31,306 nt of DNA from Bacilli bacterium (GTDB lineage Bacteria > Bacillota_I > Bacilli_A > RFN20 > CAG-826). The position numbers were made by a program, and so were the translations under genes. Where the stretch lies: assembly GCA_016296285.1 (NCBI GenBank), contig JAEDJP010000004.1:1-31306 (forward strand), written 5' to 3'. Below, piece by piece: positions 8,639-14,395 of the stretch; position 1 is the first letter of the stretch; every line of letters starts with the position of its first letter. The notes beneath the pieces are model-generated. The model did no database searches. It saw only the letters and a list, made by a program, of their open reading frames with translations, and was not told the DNA's origin.

Positions 8639-8758
8639 CTATGGCTGACCAAAACCGCGCCCCCCTAAACTGGACCCCGAGATAATACAGTATCGGAGGG
8701 CGCCTGTTTCGTTCAGGGCGCGGAGAACGGCGATCAATTCTTCTTCATAGGCCAGCAT
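8639..8758 (-). pseudogene. truncated nucleotidyltransferase-like partner (39 codons left)
   Basis: Downstream of, and overlapping by 14 bp, the small gene at 8745-9062 is an ATG-started frame of 39 codons. It reads EEELIAVLRALNETGALRYC, then IISGSSLG, then stops. The helix followed by a Gly-Ser loop resembles the opening of the nucleotidyltransferases that often follow this type of small protein. The GSxS loop is present, but everything downstream, including the catalytic aspartates, is missing. I read it as a decayed toxin-like gene cut off by a deletion or insertion. Recognition rests on the short N-terminus and the overlap, so certainty is limited. Confidence 0.45.
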
Positions 8759-9062
8759 AATCCTTAATCGCCTTTCGTAGTCTTTTCTCTTCGATTCGCA
8801 GCTCCTTCAAGGAGTTTTTCGCGAGTAAATAAGCCTCCCTATGCCTTTTGGCTTCCAGGGATTTCGGGTCATCCGGTTTGCCGATGTATTCCGAGACAAT
8901 CCGTTTCCCTTCCCGATGTTTTCGGTATAGATAAGGGATGCCGTCGATCACGCATAAGCAAAGATATCCTTTCCGTAGAGAGGCCAGCTCGCGATGGAAT
9001 GCCTCTTGCTTCCGGAGGTTCCGATCGAGTTCTTCTTGCATGACTCCTTGAAAAATGGACAT
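8745..9062 (-). CDS. small coiled-coil protein of TA / nucleotidyltransferase neighbourhoods
   Basis: 105-aa protein starting FQGVMQEELDRNLRKQ. A central segment, 'KGYLCLCVIDGIPYLYRKHREGKRIVSEYIG', resembles a small beta-hairpin, and the C-terminal half is a charged helix (KELRIEEKRLRKAIKDY). Small proteins of this layout frequently sit immediately before a nucleotidyltransferase gene, and here the remnant of one overlaps its 3' end. The function is not established; it could be the antidote half of a toxin-antitoxin-like pair. The frame is open to 9173. I prefer the ATG at 9062 because the FQGV motif looks native, but the ATG at 9041 has GGAG only 2 nt before it, so the start is uncertain. 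Confidence 0.6.
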   Translation of the reverse strand: MSIFQGVMQEELDRNLRKQEAFHRELASLRKGYLCLCVIDGIPYLYRKHREGKRIVSEYIGKPDDPKSLEAKRHREAYLLAKNSLKELRIEEKRLRKAIKDYAGL

Positions 9063-9251
9063 AAAGATAACCATATTCCTTATATCTAAACTACAAGACT
9101 TAATGACTATGAAAATTGTAGTATAAATGAACGAATGAATTCCTTTGGTCCTGTTCGTCAGAAGAAGAACCAAAAAAGTGTTGGAGATGACGGTCGTTTA
9201 GGAAAGCCAGAACGATAGAGACTGCCCCTGAATATCCAGGTTTTCACGTTT

Positions 9252-9300
9252 TGTCTACATAAATGTCTCGATAAATGTCCAGATAAAATGTCTAGATAAA
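9252..9300 (+). repeat. 12-bp iteron array, right (four copies)
   Basis: TGTCTACATAAA (9252-9263), TGTCTCGATAAA (9264-9275), TGTCCAGATAAA (9276-9287), one extra A, then TGTCTAGATAAA (9289-9300). The copies are head-to-tail with exact 12-bp spacing. Between 9063 and 9465 there is no gene; this array and the promoter of the next gene are all that I see there. Confidence 0.85.
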
Positions 9301-9410
9301 TCAAATTTCACGGAACGGGGATAGAGTTGCAGGACAAGGGACCGAAGAAATTTTTTTCTTGCGCTGCCATCGAAAATCCATCAACATGCATCGCTTTGAA
9401 TCTTGAACGA

Positions 9411-9439
9411 TTGACGAAGTAAACGAAATGGTATACAAA
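9411..9439 (+). promoter_or_regulatory. putative promoter of the DinJ/RelB-like gene
   Basis: TTGACG at 9411-9416, followed by TATACA at 9432-9437 (15-nt spacer) or TACAAA at 9434-9439 (17-nt spacer). The palindrome GTATAC at 9431-9436 lies in the -10 region and could be part of an autorepressor operator. Confidence 0.5.
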
Positions 9440-9465
9440 ATAATTACAAAGAAAGGAGCTGCTTT

Positions 9466-9738
9466 ATGACGACACCAACCCAAATCCGCATCGACGCCGA
9501 TGTGAAGAAAAAAGCGACGGCGCTCTTTGCCAACCTAGGCCTCGACATGTCTTCCGCCGTCAACCTCTTCCTTCATCAGTGCCTTTTGCAAAACGGTTTG
9601 CCTTTCCACGTCGGCATGCCGAACTATTCGAAGGAAACGATGGAAGCGATGGAAGAAGCGAAAAAGATTGCCCGCGACCCGAACGTGAAGGGCTATCATT
9701 CGATGGAGGAGCTGAAAGTCGCTTTAGGCGAAGAATGA
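9466..9738 (+). CDS. RelB/DinJ-family antitoxin, apparently orphan
   Basis: 90-aa protein with the ribbon-helix-helix start typical of RelB/DinJ antitoxins: 'TQIRIDADVKKKATALFANLGLDMSSAVNLFLHQCLLQNGLPF'. In the family this domain dimerises and represses its own promoter, and the C-terminal half wraps a RelE/YafQ-type RNase. The conserved 'S.E...AMEEAKKIARDP' and 'YHSMEEL..AL' C-terminal segments are present, so the gene looks intact. AAAGGAG lies well placed before the ATG. The expected toxin gene begins in the usual ATGA overlap at 9735 but stops after nine codons. The antitoxin therefore has no cis partner here and could act on a toxin elsewhere or only as a regulator. Confidence 0.9.
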   Translation: MTTPTQIRIDADVKKKATALFANLGLDMSSAVNLFLHQCLLQNGLPFHVGMPNYSKETMEAMEEAKKIARDPNVKGYHSMEELKVALGEE

Positions 9739-9764
9739 GGGATTTTTTTGAGAAACTTGCCTAA
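9735..9764 (+). pseudogene. nine-codon remnant of a RelE/YafQ-type toxin gene
   Basis: An ATG overlapping the stop of the DinJ-like gene (ATGA at 9735-9738) opens a frame that terminates after nine codons (MRDFFEKLA). The four-base overlap is the standard junction of antitoxin-toxin operons, so this is probably the start of a deleted toxin gene. It could also be chance. Confidence 0.35.
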
Positions 9765-10225
9765 TCTTCCTTCGATAATAGAACGTCATCAAAGTAATGT
9801 AATGTCGAGTAACGATATCGCTGCGAAACATAGTTGTTTGCGCCGTTCTTCTTGTATTCAATGTAATCGTCGACATATTTTTTGAATTGCTTAACGATGA
9901 AATATGCTTTGTCTTGAAGTTCAATGAACTCCTTTTTATTAATCGTTGTCTCCGGGCCCAAATAGCGTTTTTCTAAAAGAACGACCGCTTTGGTGAAGTC
10001 TAATCCCGTTGACGAATCCGTTTTCCGATCAGAAGTCCGGAAACGGTAGCAATACCGATGCCGAATGTTGGTCCTCAGAGGGATGCCAAAAATAATCCCA
10101 CGGATTCGGACGAGCAAAACGACGTAGGGCCTCGACGGCTTGGCTTCCACTTCTGGATATAGCTCGTGAGGAAAATCTACGTAAAAATGTTGAGATAGTT
10201 TGCGCAATTCGAACAATTGATTCAT
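9761..10225 (-). CDS. type III toxin-antitoxin toxin, TenpN/CptN-like endoribonuclease
   Basis: 154-aa protein resembling toxins of type III systems (ToxN/AbiQ, CptN, TenpN), endoribonucleases inhibited directly by a repeat-structured RNA. Family-like segments are an N-terminal 'LRKLSQHFYVDF', a core 'PYVVLLVRIRGIIFGIPLRTNI', 'GLDFTKAVVL', and a C-terminal helix 'FIELQDKAYFIVKQFKKYVDDY'. Length is typical. Upstream on the same strand are a promoter, two 44-nt repeats and a terminator hairpin, which is the diagnostic layout. The ATG at 10225 lies 9 nt after the hairpin and has no Shine-Dalgarno, consistent with low, readthrough-dependent toxin expression. It is AT-rich compared with core genes and converges on the DinJ-like gene. 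The exact subfamily is uncertain. Confidence 0.75.
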   Translation of the reverse strand: MNQLFELRKLSQHFYVDFPHELYPEVEAKPSRPYVVLLVRIRGIIFGIPLRTNIRHRYCYRFRTSDRKTDSSTGLDFTKAVVLLEKRYLGPETTINKKEFIELQDKAYFIVKQFKKYVDDYIEYKKNGANNYVSQRYRYSTLHYFDDVLLSKED

Positions 10226-10234
10226 GTAGAGAAG

Positions 10235-10260
10235 AAAAGCTTGGACGGGACCAAGCTTTT
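10235..10260 (-). terminator. hairpin terminator between RNA antitoxin and toxin
   Basis: A perfect 10-bp stem (10235-10244 with 10251-10260) and 6-nt loop. On the minus strand the stem is followed by TTTTC. In type III systems a terminator here limits toxin mRNA relative to antitoxin RNA. Confidence 0.85.
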
Positions 10261-10348
10261 TCGTTCGGGATTTCTTTTTCAGGTCCTACCCTCGGACCAT
10301 GTCTTCGTTCGGGATTTCTTTTTCAGGTCCTACCCTCGGACCATGTCT
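10261..10348 (-). repeat. perfect 44-bp tandem repeat, two copies
   Basis: Bases 10261-10304 are repeated without a mismatch at 10305-10348. Each copy holds the inverted repeat GGTCC-N7-GGACC. Confidence 0.97.
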
Positions 10349-10375
10349 GCTTGAATCGTTGCTTCAAGCACAAAT

Positions 10376-10404
10376 AGAATATCGGACCTCCCCAATTTTG
10401 GCAA
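10376..10404 (-). promoter_or_regulatory. promoter of the type III antitoxin RNA
   Basis: On the minus strand TTGCCA (10404-10399) and TATTCT (10381-10376) are separated by exactly 17 nt. The expected start lies at about 10369, at the edge of the 5' hairpin. Its position directly upstream of the repeats supports minus-strand transcription. Confidence 0.75.
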
Positions 10405-10505
10405 TGGGTTTTCTTCTGAACGAAACACAAAGAGAGTCTTCTTTTTTCAACGAAGACATCGAAACGAAAGATCGCTTTCCTTCCGCTCGTTCATGGGCGC
10501 CCAAC

Positions 10506-10614
10506 GCCGCGCCTCAAAACGCGGCTTTTCCTTTGCCTCGATCTTTGGCCAGATAAATGGCCATAGAAGTTGTCTCGATAAACGGGCTCCCCCTCACTTT
10601 TTTGATTGACGTTT
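10506..10614. repeat. imperfect direct repeat, right copy, at island edge
   Basis: Contains the GCCGCGCCTCAAAACGCGGC hairpin with TTTT (about 10508-10531, identical to 7095-7118), TGGCCAGATAAA near 10547, TGTCTCGATAAA near 10571, and TTTTTTGATTGACGTTT at about 10598-10614. It parallels 7093-7207 element by element. Bases 10405-10505 just before it hold no gene that I recognise. Confidence 0.6.
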
Positions 10615-10707
10615 GAAAAGCGCTTTCTTCTTGCTTTTCCTGCGCGCATAACCTATAAAGAAGTGTTCAAAAGAACAACTAAGAAAAGGAACAAAAAACA
10701 GCTTACC

Positions 10708-12480
10708 ATGAAAAAAGCAAAGTCGTTCTTCTTCGTTCTCGCCCTCGGGGCCCTTTTGGCCTCCTGCGGCGCTGACGCCCCCGCCGCCTCGAGCTCCGAA
10801 GAGCACGAGGAGGTGACCTCCTCCATCGCCGAAGAGGAATCCACGTCCTCCGAGGCCCCCGTTGTCGAGGAAAGCTCTTCCTCCATCCCCCTTGAACCCG
10901 CGACGTCCGTCTCCGCGTTCCGTTCCACCGTCGAGGTGGGCGCGAAGGTCGACCTCGAGGGCATCGTCGTCGCCCACCGCTACAACGGCCAGGGCACGCC
11001 CTACATCAACGGCTTCTACCTGACCGATGGCGAAGACACCGTCGCGGTCTATGGCGAAGACACCGCGAAGCAAGTCAAGGTTGGCGAGAAGGTGCGCGTC
11101 TCCGGCGAGAAGGGCTACTACATCCCGAGCGCGGACCAAGGCTCCGCCGCGGCGACGAACTACAAAGGCCAGCTGCAGCTCAATTACCCGACCCTCATCT
11201 CCCAAGACGGCGAGACCCACGAGATCCCCGCGTCCGCGATCGAGGCGGCGACCGCCTCGTCCATCCACGCCATCCCGCTTTCGACCGACATCACCGGCAA
11301 GCTCTATCGCGTGAAAGGCTATTATGGCGTTTCCGAAGGCGGCGTGACCCAGGATCCCTACACGAACTATTCCCTTTACGACCTCGACCGCATGGAATCC
11401 CTCTTCCATTACAGTACCTCGAGCGGCAAGGATTTCGCCTGGACCAAGCAATACGATGGCAAGGCCGTCGACATGCTCGTGACGATCGTCCTCGCCAAGC
11501 CTAATGGCGGGGGATGGCGGTTCGCCCCGGTCTCTTGCTATGGCGAGATCGAGGTTCCCGCCAAAGACGAGGCTGCCTATGCCCTCAAGCGCCTCGAGGC
11601 GGAAGTCCCCCTCTACCACGAAGCCCCGGTCAACCTCCTCGTCGCCAAGAAAGACCCCTATGACGACGCGATCCGCGAGATCTCGACCCTCGACGAGAAA
11701 GTGACCATCACGGAAGAAACGGAAGGCTATCGCATCGTCGTTCCGGCGGAAGCCGTCGGCAGCCACGAGCTCACCCTCAAGGTCACCTATAACGGCGAAG
11801 TCGCCGAGAAGAAGGTGACCCTCGTCCTCGATGGCAAGCCCGTCATCGCGACCACCTCCATCGCGGACGCCATCAAGAGCGAAGACGGCACGGAAGTCGT
11901 CGTCGAAGGCATCGTCGTCGGCGCCATCAAGAAGAGCGGCGCGAACCAGTCCGTCTACATCGCGGACGCCTCCGGCTCCATCCGCGTCTTCGCCAACACC
12001 ACGTCCCAGCCGAACATCGCGGACCTCAAGCAAGGCAACGCCTGCATCATCAAGGCCACGAAGACCCATTACAAGAAGGACACGATCACCACGGATTACG
12101 AAGGCGACCTCGAACTCACGAATCCCGAGGTCCTCTGGCAAGACCATAACGAGAACGACATCCCGACCTCCGGCATGGAAAAAATCTCCGTCTCGGATAT
12201 CGTCAACGGCACCATCGAGAACAACCTGAGCGGCAAGGTCTATCGCATCTCCGCGATGATCACGAAGCTCCCGGGCGCCTATGGGGAGACCCGCACGATG
12301 ATCGACCCGGCCAACCAAGACGTCATGATGGCCTGCTACTCGCAATCCAGCGGCAAAGACTACGAATGGCTCTATCAATACGACGATGGCCAGGCGCAGA
12401 ATTTCCTCGTCGGCGTCGTGGACAACAATTCCGGCAGCGGCTGCAAGTACCGCGCGGTTCCTCTCGCCATCCAGAAATAA
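10708..12480 (+). CDS. secreted lipoprotein with duplicated OB-fold-like modules
   Basis: 590-aa predicted lipoprotein. Signal peptide with GALLASC (Cys20), then a Ser/Glu linker to about residue 65. Residues about 67-280 and about 380-590 are two copies of one module. Each begins with a strand set like OB-fold domains, 'V.VEGIVV......YI.D..G.I.V', and continues to 'L.G.LYR...YG', 'YSTSSGKDFAWTKQYD' (first) or 'YSQSSGKDYEWLYQYD' (second), and ends with a 'F.P/Y.AV' strand. Between them, about 290-378, is an Ig-like domain ending 'LTLKVTYNGEVAEKKVTL'. The ligand is unknown. The frame is open to 10606, but the ATG at 10708 gives the signal peptide; AGGA is 17 nt away, so initiation looks weak. 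Confidence 0.85.
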   Translation: MKKAKSFFFVLALGALLASCGADAPAASSSEEHEEVTSSIAEEESTSSEAPVVEESSSSIPLEPATSVSAFRSTVEVGAKVDLEGIVVAHRYNGQGTPYINGFYLTDGEDTVAVYGEDTAKQVKVGEKVRVSGEKGYYIPSADQGSAAATNYKGQLQLNYPTLISQDGETHEIPASAIEAATASSIHAIPLSTDITGKLYRVKGYYGVSEGGVTQDPYTNYSLYDLDRMESLFHYSTSSGKDFAWTKQYDGKAVDMLVTIVLAKPNGGGWRFAPVSCYGEIEVPAKDEAAYALKRLEAEVPLYHEAPVNLLVAKKDPYDDAIREISTLDEKVTITEETEGYRIVVPAEAVGSHELTLKVTYNGEVAEKKVTLVLDGKPVIATTSIADAIKSEDGTEVVVEGIVVGAIKKSGANQSVYIADASGSIRVFANTTSQPNIADLKQGNACIIKATKTHYKKDTITTDYEGDLELTNPEVLWQDHNENDIPTSGMEKISVSDIVNGTIENNLSGKVYRISAMITKLPGAYGETRTMIDPANQDVMMACYSQSSGKDYEWLYQYDDGQAQNFLVGVVDNNSGSGCKYRAVPLAIQK

Positions 12481-12496
12481 ACGATTTCGACGGAAG

Positions 12497-12519
12497 AAGC
12501 GGCCCCGTGCCGCTTTTTT
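12497..12519 (+). terminator. rho-independent terminator
   Basis: A 7-bp stem (12497-12503 with 12509-12515), a 5-nt loop and T6 follow the 10708 lipoprotein gene. Confidence 0.92.
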
Positions 12520-12536
12520 CGTCTTGTGTATTTCAT

Positions 12537-12576
12537 AAACTCACAAAAATACTAAAAATAGTAGAAGTGTGAGTTT
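12537..12576. repeat. 40-bp palindromic element, copy 1
   Basis: Perfect 9-bp arms AAACTCACA / TGTGAGTTT enclose 22 nt that contain a second small inverted repeat (ACTA-AAAA-TAGT). The element has the same length and arms as 21425-21464. Both copies lie upstream of a DUF4143-type ATPase gene or its remnant. Confidence 0.9.
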
Positions 12577-12657
12577 GATAGATTATCGGTTTGGGATCGA
12601 AGGTCGGCAGACGGTCTCATCGTTTCTTGGAACGCTCTTTCAAAGGCCTGCACAGGA

Positions 12658-13035
12658 ATGAAACGGAAAGAAAGGGACTTGAGGCTTTTCCATCGAAGAA
12701 ATCTTTCTTTTCGCCAAATGCAAACAGATGATTGCTCCAAGGCCCATTGACCGAGAGTCATGTCCTGCAACAGCTTCGCGGGCAGTTCCCCGTGGAACCG
12801 CGCTATTATGCCGATAAATCCGGCGAGATCGATTTCGTTTTGCAAAAACGGAATGGAAATCGTTCCCGTGGAGGCAAAAGGCGGCATGGACAAATCCGCG
12901 CCATCCTTCAAGAGATACGTCGCCGAGCATCGTCCGAAGAACGCCATCCGTTTCTCGACGCGCGGATACCGCAAGGACGGCGCCTTCACGAACGTCCCGC
13001 TCTATCTCGCGAGGAAGATCAAAGACCTTCTTTGA
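12658..13035 (+). pseudogene. decayed AAA_14/DUF4143 ATPase
   Basis: From about 12731 one frame reads GPLTESHVLQQLRGQFP, then YYADKSGEIDFVLQ, which is the DUF4143 C-terminal nuclease-like domain of this ATPase family. At the A5 run 12844-12848 the reading shifts to the next frame, NGMEIVPVEAKGG, and continues to NVPLYLARKIKDLL and a stop at 13035. The EIDF...PVEAK pair matches the EVK-type core seen in the intact gene at 21768. An ATG at 12658 opens 'MKRKERDLRL', which resembles the usual ATPase N-terminus, but the Walker A and B region is absent. The gene has therefore lost its ATPase domain and carries a one-base frameshift. Confidence 0.7.
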
Positions 13036-13087
13036 AACGCGTGCACAAAACGAACTTTTCTCTTTTCCTATATCCTTTGTTCCAACC

Positions 13088-14292
13088 TTATTCCCGGTCG
13101 AGGAACGAGGCCCGGTATTCCTTTGGGGATAGCCCCGTCGCATCCCGGAATGCCGTCGAGAAGTGGCTTTGGGAAGAATACCCCAAGTATTCCGCGATCT
13201 GGGAAATTGGCTTGTCCCCATATCGCAGGAGCCGTTTCGCTTCCTCGGTCTTTCCCGCGCGATGAATTCCCCAAGGCTCATCCCGGATTCCTTCTTGAAC
13301 CGCGCGGAAAGCTGGCTTCTTGAAAGATAGACGGCTTTCGCGATCCCCTCGACCTCGATCCGCTCGTGCAGGTGGCCTTGGACGTAACGGGATACCTCGA
13401 CGAGCAATTTGCTCGGGTTCTTGCCAAGGCGGAGTTTCCCGACCCGTTCCGCGTAATCCATGAGGAGTCGATAATGGAGGTTCGCGATCCCTTCTTGGGT
13501 CGAGAGGGATTCGACTTCCTGGATATAGAGGTCGCTTAGGCGGAAGCTCTCCTCGATCGAGAGTCCTCCGCGGATCGCCGCGCGGGAGACGAGGGCCGCG
13601 GTCACGATGAAGGTGTTTTTGAGATTCCTCAACGCATTCCTCGACAAGGGGCCCGAACGGACCGCCGGGGCGCTTGAAAGCCAAGAAGAAAGCGCCTTGG
13701 GATCCCCTTTCTCGACGAAAGAGAGAATCTGCTGCTCGATCCCGTAGGTGTTATGGACCTCCTGGCCAAGGGGCTTTTCTTCCCCTCGGCGCTCCATTTT
13801 CTCTTGGATCGCCTTCTGGAAGGATTCGTCCACGACGACCTCGGAAAGGGAAAGCTTCTCGCCCGAAAGGAAGAAATGGATCGAGAAAAGGACCTGCAGG
13901 AGGCTATCAAGCGGCATCGGGACCAAAGACCGCATCTCGCCATAGAAATCCTCCCGTTTTTCGCTTGGGACGTCGAGCTCGAAGGAAAGGGAACGGAGGT
14001 CCTCTTCGCTCACCTCGGCATTTCGGCTCGGCCCCAAGACGATGCAAAGATCCCGAAACGTCACGATCCCGTAATAGAGGAACCGCGGGGTCACGATATA
14101 AGTGACGGGGGAAGAGAGGGATTCCAAGCGTTCGAGATAGGGCGTGAAGGGATCCTTTTCCAGGGGGACGACCGAGAAGAAAAAGGTTTGCTCTTGGCCC
14201 TTATAGGCGCGGATCGGGAGGCCGCAAAGGCTCGCGACCGTCCGGCATAGGTATTCGAGGTCTTCTTGGGACAATGCGGTTCTTTTTTCCAT
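13088..14292 (-). pseudogene. AraC-family transcriptional regulator, frameshifted in the HTH
   Basis: The ATG at 14292 begins a regulator of about 400 aa, with an N-terminal sensor-like region (residues 1 to about 270). The C-terminal AraC double helix-turn-helix contains 'IEVEGIAKAVYLSRSQLSARFKKESGMSLGEFIAR' and, in another frame, 'KTEEAKRLLRYGDKPISQIAEYLGYSSQSHFSTAFRDATGLSPKEYR'. The two halves are separated by a one-base loss near 13251-13256. A complete protein ending at 13088 is restored if the frame is corrected. It is divergent from the GH3 operon, so its likely job is to activate glycoside genes. Without correction the second HTH, needed for DNA binding, is replaced by unrelated sequence. 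This may be a real mutation or a sequencing error. Confidence 0.82.
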
Positions 14293-14306
14293 GTAAGCGC
14301 TTTACT
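14292..14306. promoter_or_regulatory. cre-like palindrome in the araC/GH3 intergenic region
   Basis: TGTAAGCGCTTTACT closely resembles a CcpA/LacI-family catabolite-responsive element (TGWAARCGYTWNCW), off by one spacing position. It overlaps the first base of the araC start codon and lies 90 bp before the GH3 start. Catabolite control is inferred. Confidence 0.5.
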
Positions 14307-14395
14307 TCAAGACGATTATAACGAGAACAAGACGAATATGAAAGAAACGACAGGAAGAACAAGCGTACATTGTACTCATCGATAGGAGAATACCC

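Larger units (their letters stand above)
10235..10369 (-). ncRNA. type III antitoxin RNA (two 44-nt repeats)
   Basis: Predicted transcript starts near 10369, has a 5' hairpin (7-bp arms at 10349-10355 and 10363-10369), then two identical 44-nt repeats (10305-10348, 10261-10304), then the terminator. Each repeat RNA contains a GGUCC/GGACC stem with a 7-nt loop GAGGGUA. The loop GGG can pair with CCC in the downstream AAAUCCC, giving an H-type pseudoknot joined by an A-rich linker. This is the architecture known for type III antitoxin RNAs, which the cognate toxin cuts into single-repeat units. The boundaries and pseudoknot are inferred from sequence. Confidence 0.75.

Noticed and set aside
10261..10348. 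CRISPR-like interpretation of the tandem repeat
   Set aside because: Two directly abutting copies with no spacers, placed between a promoter and a terminator ahead of a toxin; a type III antitoxin RNA fits much better.
10594..12378. 594-codon minus-strand frame opposite the 10708 lipoprotein
   Set aside because: Same complementary-strand composition; the plus-strand gene has a signal peptide, lipobox and terminator.
12640..13255. Extension of the araC frame downstream of the frameshift
   Set aside because: After 13255 this frame reads Arg/Ser-rich, motif-free sequence across the decayed ATPase; the true HTH continues in another frame.
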